From NCBI GenBank assembly GCA_003216275.1, contig QCJC01000001.1, forward strand, positions 62,001 to 126,000: DNA of 64,000 nt. Direction: 5' to 3'. Below are positions 1 to 10,696 of this stretch, in pieces. Every line of letters starts with the position of its first letter. Position 1 is the first letter of the stretch. The translations under genes were made by a program, and so were the position numbers. The notes beneath the pieces are model-generated. The model was given only the letters and a program-made list of their open reading frames with translations, made no database searches and was not told the DNA's origin. This DNA is from Prochlorococcus sp. AG-402-P18. GTDB lineage: Bacteria; Cyanobacteriota; Cyanobacteriia; PCC-6307; Cyanobiaceae.

Positions 1-759
1 GCTTGGGTAAAGGAAAATCTAGAGATTATGTCAAGAAAGACTTCATTTAATAAAAAAATCACTAACGAAATTTTGACCTCTAAGCTAATTAAATATGATG
101 AGTTTATTAATAATTGGCTTGATAGAAAGTTATTTATAAATCGTTCAATAACTGAACCTAATCTTGCAAGATTGATTCCTCGTTTGTTACCGGATTCTAT
201 TTCTGTCATGCTTGCTTCAAGTAGTCCAATAAGAGATTGGTTAACTTATTCCTGTCATGGGGCTTTATCAAGAAGCTGCTTTGGATTTAGAGGTGCTTCA
301 GGTATTGATGGGACACTTTCAATGGGAATGGGAATTTCAATAATTAAGGGTAGGATGTTATTGATCACTGGAGATTTAGCATTACTTCACGATACTAATG
401 GGTGGTTATTTTCAAAGGATAGAAATATTAGTTTGATTGTCTTACTTATAGATAATGGCGGAGGCGGTATTTTTAATCAATTAAATATAGATCGTCTTGA
501 AGAAGGAGACTTTGAAGAAATTTTTGTTATGCCTCAGAAAGTTTGTCAATTGACTCTTGCTAGAGCTTATGATGTCAAATATAAACAAGTTGCATGCTTA
601 GATGATTTAGAGCAAGCAATTGAATGGAGTTTTTCTTTATCAACAAATGTATTAATAAGAGTTTGTACTAACTCTTATGAAGATCAAAAATTAAGAGTAA
701 GTTTGCGAGATGATTTGAAAAAAGCATTATCTGAGCATTCATTAAATTGTGATTTATGA
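1..759 (+). CDS. menD: MenD (SEPHCHC synthase), C-terminal part, cut by window edge
   Basis: This is the 3' part of the thiamine-diphosphate enzyme that joins 2-oxoglutarate and isochorismate to give SEPHCHC in phylloquinone (menaquinone-type) synthesis. The open frame runs in from base 1 (AWVKENLEIMSRK...), so the ATG at 28 is an internal Met and the start lies outside the window. The visible stretch holds the pyruvate-decarboxylase-like C domain, with FGFRGASGIDGTLS, the GDLALLHD segment expected for ThDP/Mg binding, and LLIDNGGGGIF. menB follows 10 bases later on the same strand, which supports a shared transcript for the naphthoquinone branch that supplies photosystem I. Confidence 0.93.
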   Translation, partial: AWVKENLEIMSRKTSFNKKITNEILTSKLIKYDEFINNWLDRKLFINRSITEPNLARLIPRLLPDSISVMLASSSPIRDWLTYSCHGALSRSCFGFRGASGIDGTLSMGMGISIIKGRMLLITGDLALLHDTNGWLFSKDRNISLIVLLIDNGGGGIFNQLNIDRLEEGDFEEIFVMPQKVCQLTLARAYDVKYKQVACLDDLEQAIEWSFSLSTNVLIRVCTNSYEDQKLRVSLRDDLKKALSEHSLNCDL

Positions 760-769
760 AAATTAAACA

Positions 770-1663
770 ATGCCTCTAAATCCTATGAATCCTAAGAATA
801 TCTCCAGACAAGTTTTGCCAGGGGAAATTATTACCTCATGGATACCTATTGGTGAATACAAAGATATTTTCCTTGATTTTAGTAATGAGGGAATTGCTCG
901 AGTCGCAATTAACAGACCTGAAAAGAGAAATGCTTTTAGACCTCAAACTATTTCAGAACTTTGTGATGCGTTCATCAGAATTAGAGAAGATCCTGCTATT
1001 GGGGTTGTCTTATTAACTGGGGTAGGACCTTCAAAAGATGGAAAGTTTGCTTTCTGCTCTGGGGGCGATCAGACTATTCGTGGGAGTGGAGGATACCTTG
1101 GTGATGATGGTATTCCACGTTTAAATGTCCTTGATTTACAGCGTATAATTCGAAGTCTTCCAAAAGTAGTTATTGCTTTAGTACCTGGTTACGCAATTGG
1201 AGGAGGACAAGTTCTACATTTGGTTTGTGATTTGAGCCTGGCTGCTGATAATGCGGTATTTGGTCAAACAGGCCCTAAAGTCGGTAGCTTTGACGCTGGC
1301 TTTGGTTCTAGTTATCTAGCAAGGGTTGTAGGACAAAAAAAGGCTAGAGAAATTTGGTTCTTGTGTAGGAAATATGGAGCAAAGGAAGCGTTAGAAATGG
1401 GACTAATAAATGCTATTTCACCACTAAACTTGCTCGAGTCAGAGGGGGTTAAATGGGCTCGAGAAATCCTTCAAAACAGTCCAACAGCAATAAAATGTTT
1501 GAAATTTTCTTTTAATGCTGATACTGATGGATTAGCTGGTATTCAAGAGCTTGCTGGTCAGGCAACACATCTTTTTTATACGACGGATGAGTCAAAGGAG
1601 GGAAGAAATGCTTTCATGGAGAAAAGGGATCCAGATTTTTCTGAATCAAAATGGCTTCCATGA
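770..1663 (+). CDS. menB: 1,4-dihydroxy-2-naphthoyl-CoA synthase
   Basis: This crotonase-fold enzyme cyclises o-succinylbenzoyl-CoA to 1,4-dihydroxy-2-naphthoyl-CoA, the ring-closing step toward phylloquinone. Its 297 residues include the family landmarks [12 protein letters not shown], the FCSGGDQ oxyanion-hole segment, [12 protein letters not shown] and [12 protein letters not shown]. The C-terminal [17 protein letters not shown] is typical of MenB rather than of general enoyl-CoA hydratases. It sits directly behind menD. A perfect 9-bp hairpin with a T-rich tail lies just after the stop and probably ends the men transcript before glgA. The ATG at 770 gives a normal-length N-terminus. Confidence 0.96.
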   Translation: MPLNPMNPKNISRQVLPGEIITSWIPIGEYKDIFLDFSNEGIARVAINRPEKRNAFRPQTISELCDAFIRIREDPAIGVVLLTGVGPSKDGKFAFCSGGDQTIRGSGGYLGDDGIPRLNVLDLQRIIRSLPKVVIALVPGYAIGGGQVLHLVCDLSLAADNAVFGQTGPKVGSFDAGFGSSYLARVVGQKKAREIWFLCRKYGAKEALEMGLINAISPLNLLESEGVKWAREILQNSPTAIKCLKFSFNADTDGLAGIQELAGQATHLFYTTDESKEGRNAFMEKRDPDFSESKWLP

Positions 1664-1671
1664 CTTTATTT

Positions 1672-1702
1672 GGTTTATCTAAAAGATAAACCTTACTTTT
1701 TT
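1672..1702 (+). terminator. Intrinsic terminator after menB
   Basis: A perfect 9-bp stem (GGTTTATCT / AGATAAACC) encloses an AAA loop and is followed by TTACTTTTTT. It lies 8 bases after the menB stop and ends about 10 bases before the glgA start, so it should separate the two units. The stem is AT-rich, so termination may be incomplete. Confidence 0.7.
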
Positions 1703-1711
1703 ATGAATTAA

Positions 1712-3172
1712 ATGCGAATACTTTTTGCTGCTGCTGAATGTGCCCCAATGATAAAAGTTGGAGGTATGGGTGATGTTGTTGGTTCATTACCTCCCGCGCT
1801 TAAGAAGCTTGGACATGACGTTCGATTAATAATTCCCGGTTATGGAAAGTTGTGGACCTTGTTGGATATTTCCCCCGAGCCTATTTTTCGTGCAAATACA
1901 ATGGGCGTGGATTTTTCAGTTTTTGAAACAAAGCATCCTTCTAATGGTTTGCCAATTTATTTGGTTGGACATCCTTGCTTTGATCCAGAGCGTATTTACG
2001 GAGGAGAAGATGAAGATTGGAGATTCACCTTTTTCGCTAGTGCAGTTGCTGAATTCGCATGGAATGCATGGAAGCCACAAGTCCTCCATTGTCATGATTG
2101 GCATACTGGAATGATCCCAGTTTGGATGCATCAAGACCCTGACATTAGTACTGTATTTACTATTCATAATCTTAAGTATCAAGGTCCCTGGCGATGGAAA
2201 CTAGATCAAATAACTTGGTGTCCTTGGTATATGCATGGTGATCACACCATGGCATCAGCGATGTTGTATTCAGATAGAGTTAATGCGGTATCTCCGACCT
2301 ATGCAAGAGAAATATGCACATCTGAATATGGGGAGAAATTAGAAGGACTTCTGAATTACATCTCAGGTAAATTACGTGGAATTTTAAATGGAGTTGATCT
2401 TAACGAATGGAATCCAGCGACAGATAAATCACTACCAGCTAATTTCAGCTCTGAAAATATTTCTGGTAGAGCAATCAATAAAAGAGTTCTTCAAGAAAGA
2501 ATGGGACTGGAGGTTAATCCAGATAAGTATTTAATGGGTATGGTGGGTAGGCTTGTTGACCAAAAAGGGATTGATCTGTTATTGCAAGTAGCTAATAGAC
2601 TTCTTTCTTATACTGATTCACAAATCGTTGTTCTTGGTACAGGTGATCGCTACCTAGAGTCATCGTTATGGCAACTTGCGATTGAGTATCCCGGTCGCTT
2701 TTCTGTTTTTCTTACATATGATGATGCCTTATCTAGGCTTATTTATGGAGGTGCTGATGCATTTCTAATGCCTAGTCGTTTTGAACCATGTGGAATCAGT
2801 CAATTGTTAGCTATGCGTTATGGCTCTATTCCTATTGTTAGAAAAGTAGGAGGACTTGTTGATACTGTAGAACCATATAACCCTATGAATCAAACTGGCT
2901 CTGGATTCTGTTTTGATCGATATGAACCAATTGATTTTTACACGGCATTAGTTCGTTCTTGGGAAGCATATAGGCATCAAAAAAGTTGGAAGGAGTTACA
3001 AATAAGAGCCATGTCAAATAAATATAGTTGGGATAGATCTGCTAAAGAGTATGAGTTGATGTACAAAGATGTTTGTGGCATTAAGGAGCCTTCTCCTGAT
3101 GCTGCTGAGGTTGAAAAGTTTTCTTATGGCCAAGAAGCCGATCCTTCAAGGAAAGTCAAAAAAAGAAAATGA
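1712..3172 (+). CDS. glgA: Glycogen synthase (ADP-glucose type, GT5)
   Basis: This enzyme transfers glucose from ADP-glucose to growing alpha-1,4-glucan, storing daytime carbon in the cytoplasm. At 486 residues it is full length for bacterial GlgA. The N-terminal domain has the [13 protein letters not shown] motif (K-x-G-G) for ADP-glucose binding, and [10 protein letters not shown] follows. The C-terminal Rossmann domain has [12 protein letters not shown] and [12 protein letters not shown], which includes the conserved Glu of retaining GT5 enzymes. The last 25 or so residues are a charged tail ending KKRK that is not part of the catalytic fold. It is separated from menB by a terminator hairpin, and murF follows. 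Confidence 0.97.
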   Translation: MRILFAAAECAPMIKVGGMGDVVGSLPPALKKLGHDVRLIIPGYGKLWTLLDISPEPIFRANTMGVDFSVFETKHPSNGLPIYLVGHPCFDPERIYGGEDEDWRFTFFASAVAEFAWNAWKPQVLHCHDWHTGMIPVWMHQDPDISTVFTIHNLKYQGPWRWKLDQITWCPWYMHGDHTMASAMLYSDRVNAVSPTYAREICTSEYGEKLEGLLNYISGKLRGILNGVDLNEWNPATDKSLPANFSSENISGRAINKRVLQERMGLEVNPDKYLMGMVGRLVDQKGIDLLLQVANRLLSYTDSQIVVLGTGDRYLESSLWQLAIEYPGRFSVFLTYDDALSRLIYGGADAFLMPSRFEPCGISQLLAMRYGSIPIVRKVGGLVDTVEPYNPMNQTGSGFCFDRYEPIDFYTALVRSWEAYRHQKSWKELQIRAMSNKYSWDRSAKEYELMYKDVCGIKEPSPDAAEVEKFSYGQEADPSRKVKKRK

Positions 3173-3220
3173 TAGGATTTTCTAGAATATAAATTACCTT
3201 GTGTTTGTTCAAATAATTGT

Positions 3221-4618
3221 ATGGATGTTCTTTTAAAGGATTTAATAAAACTATGGGGGGAGCCAGTTAATAAGAAAGAAATAAACCTTAATATTTCAAT
3301 CGGAGTTGTCTCTACTGATACTAGGACAATTAAAAAGGGAAACTTCTTTGTACCTCTAGTAGGTAATAAATTCGATGCTCATGATTTCTTAGATAGGGCA
3401 TTAGCTATTGGAATACAAGGAGCAATAGTTTCTGAAAAATATAGCGGTTCTATTCCAACTGATTTACTTCATTGGGTAGTCTCAGATACTTTATATGCCT
3501 ATCAACAGATTGCATTACTTCATAGAAGAAATCTAAATCTTCCTGTTATTGCCATTACTGGCTCAGTTGGTAAAACAACTACTAGAGAATTAATCCGTGT
3601 AGTTTTATCGTCTCTTGGTGAAATTGTTTCAAGCAGAGAGAATGAAAATAATGATGTTGGAGTTCCAAAAACTTTGCTTAGAGGAACTTCAAGAGAAGCT
3701 GCATTTGTCCTTGAAATGGGAATGCGTGGGTTAGGGCAAATTGAACGCCTTTCTTATTGCTCTGAACCTAACATTGCAGTGATTACGAATATAGGAAGCG
3801 CTCATATTGGCCTTTTAGGAAGTCGAGCAAATATAGCAAAAGCTAAGTCGGAAATCACTTCAAACTTAAAATCTAATGGTGCTGTGATTATTCCCTATGG
3901 GGATAATCTCTTAGAAAAAGCTTTAAGAGAAAGATGGTCGGGACGTATTATTAGAGTGGCGATAGAGGATTATTCATTTAATTGGCTAGATAATAATGAT
4001 GTCTACTTTCCTTTTGAAGATATTGAACCAGATTATATTTCGCAACTGGATATGGAGAATAAGTTCATAATTTTTGAGGGGATTAAAATAAAATTACCCT
4101 TAGAAGGAAGACATAATGCCATGAATTTTTTGATGGCATTGGCTGTGGCAAATGAACTAGGAATATCAACAAAGAATTTAAATAAATTAAATATAAATAT
4201 GCCTGAAGGGAGAAATAGATTGAAAAATTGTGGTGAATTTTTAGTTTTAGATGAGACCTATAATGCCTCTCCTGAATCTGTTATCGCATCATTGGAATTA
4301 TTAGTAAGTAAGCCTGGACGTCATTTTGCGGTCTTAGGTACGATGCTTGAGTTGGGATTTGAAAGTATCTCACTTCATCAAAAAATTATTCAAAAAGCGA
4401 TTGAGTTAGGACTTACGGGAGTCGTTTTTGTTTCGTGTGGGGAGGAATACAACATGATAAAAAAGATGATTAAGAAATTACCAAATCATAATGTCGTAAG
4501 GACACCAAAAGAGGCAGCTATCACACTATTGTCATGGCTTTTACCTGGAGATATTATCTTGGTTAAGGGTAGTCGTAAGTTAGAGCTGGAAAAAGTTTTA
4601 CCTTTCTTAGTGAAATAA
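3221..4618 (+). CDS. murF: UDP-MurNAc-tripeptide--D-Ala-D-Ala ligase
   Basis: This Mur ligase adds D-Ala-D-Ala to UDP-MurNAc-tripeptide, the last cytoplasmic step of peptidoglycan precursor synthesis. Residues 1-100 form the UDP-binding domain. The central domain has the ATP loop AITGSVGKTTTREL (about 110-123), then the conserved EMGMRGLGQIERL and TNIGSAHIGLLGS. The C-terminal domain has the LDETYNASPESV segment typical of MurF. The length of 465 is standard. It converges on glmU with a 13-base gap and no clear terminator, so the two 3' ends probably overlap as transcripts. glmU serves the same wall pathway from the other strand. Confidence 0.96.
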   Translation: MDVLLKDLIKLWGEPVNKKEINLNISIGVVSTDTRTIKKGNFFVPLVGNKFDAHDFLDRALAIGIQGAIVSEKYSGSIPTDLLHWVVSDTLYAYQQIALLHRRNLNLPVIAITGSVGKTTTRELIRVVLSSLGEIVSSRENENNDVGVPKTLLRGTSREAAFVLEMGMRGLGQIERLSYCSEPNIAVITNIGSAHIGLLGSRANIAKAKSEITSNLKSNGAVIIPYGDNLLEKALRERWSGRIIRVAIEDYSFNWLDNNDVYFPFEDIEPDYISQLDMENKFIIFEGIKIKLPLEGRHNAMNFLMALAVANELGISTKNLNKLNINMPEGRNRLKNCGEFLVLDETYNASPESVIASLELLVSKPGRHFAVLGTMLELGFESISLHQKIIQKAIELGLTGVVFVSCGEEYNMIKKMIKKLPNHNVVRTPKEAAITLLSWLLPGDIILVKGSRKLELEKVLPFLVK

Positions 4619-4631
4619 CTTTTTCTAATTT

Positions 4632-5972
4632 TCAATCACCTTTAGTTCTGATAATTGCTTTTGATCTTTCAACTACTAAACTCTTGTCAGGAATATCCCT
4701 ACTTATTGTTGAGCCTGCCCCAATGGTTACATGTGAGCCAATTTTTATGGGAGCAATCAAGACTGAATTAGCACCAGTCTTTGAATAATCACCAATTGTT
4801 GTTGAATGTTTAGACTTGCCGTCAAAATTTGCAGTAATAGTGCCTGCCCCAATATTAATGTTGCTTCCAAGTGTTGTATCGCCTACATAACTTAAATGAT
4901 TGATTTTCGTACCTTTACCAATAAAACTTTTTTTTATTTCTACAAAGTTTCCTATTTTTGAATTATCGCATATGTTTGACTCCGGTCTGATGTGAGCGAA
5001 TGGACCAATTGATGTATTTGCTCCGATGATTGCTTCATTGATGATTGAATGAATAGCTAAAACATTTTTTTCAAGTTTTGAATTTGTTATTACACTACCT
5101 GGACCCAAGTGACACCCATTACCTATATTGCATTTGCCACGAAGATGAGTTTGTGGCTCAATGATTACGTCTGTACCAAAATCAGTATCATCACTTAATG
5201 TACAGCTGATTGGATCAATAAATGAAACGCCCTTTCTCATCCAAAAGGATTTAAGCTTCTCTTGAATATGGTATTCGCATTCAAACAGTTGATATCTATC
5301 ATTAATACCTTTAACTTCAAATGGATCATCTACTTCAAGATGTAATGCTTTGTTGAGTAAACCTATTGTATCGGTTATATAAAGTTCTTTCTGACTATTT
5401 TTATTAGATAATAAATATAAAACATCTGATAATTGTTGCCAGTTGAAGCAATATATACCAGCATTGATTAATTTATTTTTTCGTTGTTCACTATTACAAT
5501 CGCGTTCTTCAATGATTTCTTTAACTGTTCCTGATTGATTTGTGAAAACCCTTCCATATCCTGTAGGGGAATCTAAGCGCGCAGATAAAAAAGTAACACT
5601 TGCATCGGATCCTTTGTGAAGTTCTAAAAGGGATTTTAATGTTTTCTCTTTAAGGAGTGGTACATCACCATTTAATACTAAAAGTTCTCCTTTAAACCCT
5701 TTTAAATTTGGAATTAATTGCTGAATAGCGTGTCCAGTTCCTTTCTGAGGTTTTTGAAGAACAAAATCTAAGTCTTGAGTACTCTTTAAAGCCCCTTTTA
5801 TTTCATCAGCTTGATGTCCTACTACTATCAATCTACGGTTTGGCTTGAGGCCATGTGTAGATGACAAAACTCTATCAATTAGTGGTTTTCCTGCTAAAGG
5901 GTGAAGAACTTTAGGTAGGGCACTTTTCATTCGAGTACCTTTCCCAGCAGCTAAAATTGCTATAGCAAGCAT
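4632..5972 (-). CDS. glmU: Bifunctional GlcN-1-P acetyltransferase / GlcNAc-1-P uridyltransferase
   Basis: GlmU makes UDP-GlcNAc for peptidoglycan and lipid A in two steps, with separate domains for acetyl transfer and uridyl transfer. The N-terminal pyrophosphorylase domain carries [33 protein letters not shown] and the NAGIYCFNW segment lie further along. The C-terminal half (about 250-440) is a left-handed beta-helix with hexapeptide repeats such as [11 protein letters not shown] and [10 protein letters not shown], and it ends with [13 protein letters not shown]. The length of 446 is normal. It is the last gene of a minus-strand run that also holds an MnmC-like methyltransferase, aroA and a UbiD-type gene. 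Confidence 0.97.
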   Translation of the reverse strand: MLAIAILAAGKGTRMKSALPKVLHPLAGKPLIDRVLSSTHGLKPNRRLIVVGHQADEIKGALKSTQDLDFVLQKPQKGTGHAIQQLIPNLKGFKGELLVLNGDVPLLKEKTLKSLLELHKGSDASVTFLSARLDSPTGYGRVFTNQSGTVKEIIEERDCNSEQRKNKLINAGIYCFNWQQLSDVLYLLSNKNSQKELYITDTIGLLNKALHLEVDDPFEVKGINDRYQLFECEYHIQEKLKSFWMRKGVSFIDPISCTLSDDTDFGTDVIIEPQTHLRGKCNIGNGCHLGPGSVITNSKLEKNVLAIHSIINEAIIGANTSIGPFAHIRPESNICDNSKIGNFVEIKKSFIGKGTKINHLSYVGDTTLGSNINIGAGTITANFDGKSKHSTTIGDYSKTGANSVLIAPIKIGSHVTIGAGSTISRDIPDKSLVVERSKAIIRTKGD

Positions 5973-6008
5973 TAGAGTAGTTTTTTGAGAAATCTAATTG
6001 CTTTATAG

Positions 6009-6950
6009 TCATTGCGCAGTATTCCATCTTTTTCTCCATGATGAAGTGTTTATTAATTGACTTTTAGATTGCTCTATTTTTCTACTTGAAATAATTTCTT
6101 TAGACTCCCCTCTTCCCGTTGGATCTCTATAAGGAACTGATGAACGCGTAGCAAGGTGCTCTAATTCTCTATTACTTAAGTCTTTTAGCTGATAATTTTC
6201 TGAAATAAATTGTTGCTTTAATTCTTCTTTCTTTGCAACAGTACCCGAGCTCCATTTGTTTTGAGCATCCATTGAGGGACTTATTGAATAGATTTTTAAA
6301 CCAGCTCTTTTTAAACTTGCTCTAATTGAAGCTGCACTTGAATAAGTAATCAAGCTCCCTTTGAAAGAAAGCTTTTGGGATAATAATGATATGAATTGCT
6401 CACTCCAAAGTTCTGGACACTTTTGTGGAGAGAATGGGTCAAGAAGTATCAAATCAAATCTCAAGGAATCTTCAATTTCGTATATTTTTTGCCGTGCGTC
6501 TCCCCAGTGAATAGTTCCTTTATTAAAACCTTCAATCCATCTTTCTTTTTTTTTTAGGCAATTAAAAAAATCTAATACTTTTGGAGACCATAGTTTCTGA
6601 AATTTCTTTTCATTAAGACCAATACTTAGAGGCCTTTCGTCAATCTCAAGACCATGCCATTCGATTTTGTGATTGCGTTGAAGTAACTCTTCTAGAATAC
6701 ATCCACTGTTGTAGCCCAATCCCATGCAAACATCTAAAACAACTATTCTTTCAATACCAGAAAATTGATCTAATTGTGCTGGTAATAGATACTTATTAAT
6801 TGATTCTTTAAGTGCTCCGTTTGTATCATGAAATGCCTCTTTATAGTTCAAACTATAAAGACTTAAACTTCCATCTTTTGTTGTACGTATTTTTAAATCA
6901 TCCAACTCTATAAAAGTTCTAATTTTTTTGTTGAAGTCTATTGAGATCAC
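6009..6950 (-). CDS. MnmC-like SAM-dependent methyltransferase (DUF752), no oxidase domain
   Basis: This Rossmann methyltransferase resembles the methyltransferase half of MnmC, which completes mnm5U34 in tRNA wobble positions. Seen: a KDGSLSLYS...[16 protein letters not shown]-terminus, the SAM loop [13 protein letters not shown], an acidic GLEIDERPL strand end, and [16 protein letters not shown], all family landmarks. The FAD oxidase half of enterobacterial MnmC is absent, as is common in cyanobacteria. The longest frame (from 6986) overlaps aroA by 68 bases. I prefer a GTG at 6950, and a TTG at 6905 would remove the overlap. The C-terminal 60 residues are basic and poorly conserved in appearance. 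The exact substrate is inferred. Confidence 0.8.
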   Translation of the reverse strand: MISIDFNKKIRTFIELDDLKIRTTKDGSLSLYSLNYKEAFHDTNGALKESINKYLLPAQLDQFSGIERIVVLDVCMGLGYNSGCILEELLQRNHKIEWHGLEIDERPLSIGLNEKKFQKLWSPKVLDFFNCLKKKERWIEGFNKGTIHWGDARQKIYEIEDSLRFDLILLDPFSPQKCPELWSEQFISLLSQKLSFKGSLITYSSAASIRASLKRAGLKIYSISPSMDAQNKWSSGTVAKKEELKQQFISENYQLKDLSNRELEHLATRSSVPYRDPTGRGESKEIISSRKIEQSKSQLINTSSWRKRWNTAQ

Positions 6951-8253
6951 TCCAAAAATCTGGATATGAAATTGCTGCAGCCTCACTACGTCTTAATGTT
7001 GAATTTGAATTAGCCATTATTGAAGCTATAGCTAGGCTCATGGCTACGCGATGATCATCTTCGCTATCGAGTTCACATCCTTTTAAATCATTTCCACCGT
7101 AGATAGTTAGACCATCTTGATGTTCATCAACTTTCGCTCCCATCCTTTTTAGTTGCCTAGCCATTACAGCTAATCGATCTGTTTCTTTGACTCTCAATTC
7201 ATTTGCGCCTTTTATTTTACTGATCCCTCTGCAAAAACATGCAGCTACAGACAATATGGGAATTTCGTCTACAAGGCGAGGAATTATATCTCCATCAAGA
7301 TTAAATGGTTTCAATTGATTTTGGTAGGAAACTTCAATGTCTCCAACAGGTTCACCGGCAACATCTCTCTTATTTATTAATTTGATGTTTGCTTCCATTT
7401 CTTCTAATACGTCAAGTATTCCAGTTCTTGTTGGATTAAGGCCAACATTTTCAATGATTAGTTCTGATCCAGGAATAATGCTACCTGCCACGAGCCAAAA
7501 TGCTGCGGAACTAATATCACCAGGAACAATAATTGATTGACCTTTTAGATCATTCCCAGGCGAAACAGTTATGTGTCTACCCATTTCACCCCCAACTTCC
7601 AGGTTAGCTCCAAAGGCCTTTAACATTCTTTCGCTATGATCTCTTGATCTAGCCGGTTCAATAACAGTTGTTGAACCTTCTGCGTTAAGAGAAGCAAGTA
7701 GGATTGCTGATTTTATTTGAGCACTGGCTACTGGCGTTCCAATAACGGCACCTCTTAATTTATTCCCAGTAACTGATAGAGGAGCAAAGTCTCCTCCGCA
7801 TCTTCCAGAAACTTTGGCTCCCATTATTTTTAACGGTTGTCCTACTCTTTTCATTGGCCTATTTCGAAGTGATTTATCTCCAGTAAGTATGAAATTTCGA
7901 CCTTCTTGACCAGCCAATAATCCCATTATTAATCTCATGGTTGTGCCTGAATTTCCGCAATTTAAAATATCTTGTGGCTCTTTGAGACCATTAAGTCCAA
8001 CACCATTAACTTCAACAATGCCTCCTTTTTTTATTGGACTAATTGTTACCCCCATTGACCTCAGGCATTCTGCAGTACTTAATGGATCTTCAGCAGGTAA
8101 AAGACCTTCTATTATTGTTTTTCCTTTAGCAATAGCACCAAACAGAAGTGCTCTGTGTGAGATTGATTTATCTCCAGGTACTTTCACTTTTCCATAGAGC
8201 TCCCCTCCTATTTGAAGGTTTCTTAAAGATTGATCTTTTGAGGGAACTTTCAA
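6919..8253 (-). CDS. aroA: 3-phosphoshikimate 1-carboxyvinyltransferase (EPSP synthase)
   Basis: EPSP synthase joins shikimate-3-phosphate and phosphoenolpyruvate on the way to chorismate, which feeds aromatic amino acids and the quinones made by men and ubi genes in this window. The 444-residue protein has [17 protein letters not shown] (Lys and Ser contacts), [31 protein letters not shown] and the [12 protein letters not shown] motif. The LNCGNSGTT loop has the Gly followed by Asn-Ser of the glyphosate-sensitive type rather than an obvious CP4-like variant, though I did not align it. The 3' end overlaps the downstream methyltransferase frame, which suggests translational coupling. Confidence 0.97.
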   Translation of the reverse strand: MKVPSKDQSLRNLQIGGELYGKVKVPGDKSISHRALLFGAIAKGKTIIEGLLPAEDPLSTAECLRSMGVTISPIKKGGIVEVNGVGLNGLKEPQDILNCGNSGTTMRLIMGLLAGQEGRNFILTGDKSLRNRPMKRVGQPLKIMGAKVSGRCGGDFAPLSVTGNKLRGAVIGTPVASAQIKSAILLASLNAEGSTTVIEPARSRDHSERMLKAFGANLEVGGEMGRHITVSPGNDLKGQSIIVPGDISSAAFWLVAGSIIPGSELIIENVGLNPTRTGILDVLEEMEANIKLINKRDVAGEPVGDIEVSYQNQLKPFNLDGDIIPRLVDEIPILSVAACFCRGISKIKGANELRVKETDRLAVMARQLKRMGAKVDEHQDGLTIYGGNDLKGCELDSEDDHRVAMSLAIASIMANSNSTLRRSEAAAISYPDFWSDLNRLQQKN

Positions 8254-8308
8254 TTAAAAAATAATGAATTTTTTTTATTTTATTTATTAATAAGCTTTAT
8301 TCTTGAAT

Positions 8309-9874
8309 TTATGAATTGTTTATTTGTTTTTGACGCATTAGTTCATCGATAACATAACCAAATAATTCTGGACTGGGTTCCTTGTTTTCCATTGCGTCTA
8401 ATCCTAGTTCAGACCATCTTTCATCGACTCTATCTTCAAGTTCTTGTGGTCTTGTTAGTGGTTTGCCCCAATCATGTTTTTTTTCTGGCCCGATCTTTGT
8501 GGTGGCATCAATAGCTAATCTTCCTCCTAAACCTATATTTTCACTTGCGAAGTCGAGGGTGTCAAAAGGAGTATTCTCTAGTACTAATAAATCTCTTTGA
8601 GGATCAACTTGACTGGATAAGACCCAAACTACTTGTCTAGGATCTCTTACGTTAATAGTTGAATCAACGACAACTACAAATTTTGTATAGGTGAACTGGG
8701 GCAAAGCGCTCCAAAAGGCCATCGCAGCTCTTTTCGCTTGACCTGGATATGCTTTGTCTATTGAAATAACAGCTAACTTGTAACTCAATGCTTCCATTGG
8801 AAGGAAAAAATCAACTATTTCAGGAATTTGTTGTTTAAGTATTGGTGTATAAATCCTATTCAACGCTATTGCAAGCATCGCCTCCTCTTTTGGAGGTCTA
8901 CCACTGAAGGTTGTTAGAAATATTGGTTTTTTTCTTTGAGTCATGCAGTGAAATCTTATTAAAGGAGAAGATTCAGCACCTCCATAAAATCCCATGTGGT
9001 CTCCAAAAGGGCCATCTATCATTTCTTCCCCTGGAGATATAGATCCTTCCAAAACTATTTCGCTGTGACTTGGTACTTGAAGGTCTATGGTTTTACATTT
9101 TGTTAACCGAACGCCCTCTCCAGCGTATAAACCGGCAAAAAGCCATTCACTAAGCTGTACAGGGATAGGAGTCGCAGCAGCCATAACAAGAAGTGGATGA
9201 ACCCCAATAGCAACGGCAACTTCTAATTTCTTATTCATGGCAGCTGCTTTACGAAGATGTCTTGCTCCTCCTCTAACGCTTAACCAATGGACTGTCATGC
9301 TCTTGGCTGATTGCCTTTGAAGCCTATAAACACCAACATTTGGCACGCCTGTTTCAGGATCTTTTGTTATTACGAGCCCTAAAGTAATTGCTCCGCCAGC
9401 ATCCTCTGGCCATGGACGTAAAAGTGGTAAAAGATTCAAGTTTAAATCTTTTTCAGTTATTACTGTTTGATGGCATGGTGGTAGGAGATCAATATCAGGG
9501 CGTGCTTTAAGTAGATCCCATGCAACTGCGGCAAAAGCTTTAGTTTCTTTAAAGTCTTTCGGTGGTCGAGGTTGTTGAAGAAGAGCTAACTTTTCCCCTA
9601 ATTCTTCCAATTCTTCTTGCTTCTCTAATCCCATACTCCAAACAACACGTTCCATTGTCCCAAGCAAATTTACAGCTACAGGAATTGATGAATTTTTTAC
9701 ATTTTCAAAAAGTAGAGCAGGCCCCCCCATACCCAGGACACGGTCACTTATTGCAGCGATTTCCAAATCACTATCAACTTGACTGCTAATTCTCTTCAAT
9801 TGACCTTTTTTTTCTAGAAGAGAGAGGAAATCCCTTATGTCCCGTGTAAGAGGTTCTTGACGAAATAATTTCAT
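8309..9874 (-). CDS. ubiD: UbiD-family prenylated-FMN decarboxylase
   Basis: UbiD enzymes use prenylated FMN to decarboxylate aromatic acids. In cyanobacteria the likely substrate is prenylated 4-hydroxybenzoate in plastoquinone synthesis. The protein has DIRDFLSLLEKKGQLKRI at the N-terminus, then NVGVYRLQRQ and KSMTVHWLSVRGGARH. The active-site segment DGPFGDHMGFYGG matches the E-R-E type of pocket. The C-terminal GLGGRLAIDATTK is also typical. The open frame begins at a GTG at 9886, but the ATG at 9874 gives the normal MKLFRQEP start. It is divergent from comB across a short gap. Substrate is inferred from family and from the neighbouring solanesyl-diphosphate synthase. Confidence 0.88.
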   Translation of the reverse strand: MKLFRQEPLTRDIRDFLSLLEKKGQLKRISSQVDSDLEIAAISDRVLGMGGPALLFENVKNSSIPVAVNLLGTMERVVWSMGLEKQEELEELGEKLALLQQPRPPKDFKETKAFAAVAWDLLKARPDIDLLPPCHQTVITEKDLNLNLLPLLRPWPEDAGGAITLGLVITKDPETGVPNVGVYRLQRQSAKSMTVHWLSVRGGARHLRKAAAMNKKLEVAVAIGVHPLLVMAAATPIPVQLSEWLFAGLYAGEGVRLTKCKTIDLQVPSHSEIVLEGSISPGEEMIDGPFGDHMGFYGGAESSPLIRFHCMTQRKKPIFLTTFSGRPPKEEAMLAIALNRIYTPILKQQIPEIVDFFLPMEALSYKLAVISIDKAYPGQAKRAAMAFWSALPQFTYTKFVVVVDSTINVRDPRQVVWVLSSQVDPQRDLLVLENTPFDTLDFASENIGLGGRLAIDATTKIGPEKKHDWGKPLTRPQELEDRVDERWSELGLDAMENKEPSPELFGYVIDELMRQKQINNS

Positions 9875-9938
9875 GAAGGTCTGCACGATTAACCTATTTA
9901 TCTAGTTACTGTGACGCAAGTTATCAGCCTTTGTGGAA

Positions 9939-10667
9939 ATGAAACTTTCTTATTTTTATGTAGCGGCAGATGTGCCTAGTGGAATTACTCCTGAATCATC
10001 AGTTGTAATTGATGTTCTTAGAGCTACTACAACAATCGCTTGGGCTCTTGAAAATGGAGCTGATTCAGTGCAGGTATTTGCAGATGTTAATGAACTTAAG
10101 AATGAGGCAAAGTCTTTCTCTGACAAAGATAAAATTCTTGTGGGTGAGAGAGGAGGACAGAAATTAGATGGATTTGATTTGGGAAATTCGCCCTTAGGAG
10201 TTTCAAATGAAAAGGTAAGAGGTAAAAGAGTTTTTATGAGTACAACTAATGGAACAAGGTCATTGCATCGTGTTAGGAAATCCAAAAGTTTGTACACAAT
10301 GGCACTTCCGAACAGAAGAGCTATTGCTGAGAGATTGAGAAGTGATAATCCAAATGAAGTTTGGATAGTTGGTAGTGGGTGGGAAGGATCATATTCTTTA
10401 GAAGATTCTTTGGCTGCTGGAGCTCTAGCTTCTCTTTTAATGGATCAATTAGAGTCGGTTCAAGTTTTAAACGATGAACTGATGGCCTCCATAGCACTAT
10501 GGAAAACATGGGAAACTGATGTCGAAGGATGTTTACGTATTGCAAGTCATGGACAAAGACTTGCAGGAATAGGAAATCATGATGATGATTTTGCTTGTTG
10601 TGCTTCCTTGGACAATCTATCTGTTATTCCAAAACAGACAGAGATGGGCGTTCTGCGCTCTAGCTAA
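9939..10667 (+). CDS. comB: ComB-like 2-phosphosulfolactate phosphatase
   Basis: ComB removes phosphate from 2-phosphosulfolactate to give sulfolactate, a step of coenzyme M synthesis in archaea. Cyanobacteria carry homologues without making coenzyme M, so the role here is open. Seen: [16 protein letters not shown] near the start, [16 protein letters not shown], and STTNGTRSL, all family motifs, in a 242-residue protein. The frame could begin at GTG 9933, but ATG 9939 starts MKLSYFYVA and is preferred. It heads a plus-strand series with a nitrilase, amidase, murI and sds. No comA-type phosphosulfolactate synthase is in the window. Confidence 0.85.
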   Translation: MKLSYFYVAADVPSGITPESSVVIDVLRATTTIAWALENGADSVQVFADVNELKNEAKSFSDKDKILVGERGGQKLDGFDLGNSPLGVSNEKVRGKRVFMSTTNGTRSLHRVRKSKSLYTMALPNRRAIAERLRSDNPNEVWIVGSGWEGSYSLEDSLAAGALASLLMDQLESVQVLNDELMASIALWKTWETDVEGCLRIASHGQRLAGIGNHDDDFACCASLDNLSVIPKQTEMGVLRSS

Positions 10668-10696
10668 CTTTTAAATTATTTTTCTTTTTTAACTCA

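Noticed and set aside
1842-2182. ORFs of 90 and 88 residues within glgA
   Set aside because: Both lie inside a clearly coding glgA frame and are shadow frames.
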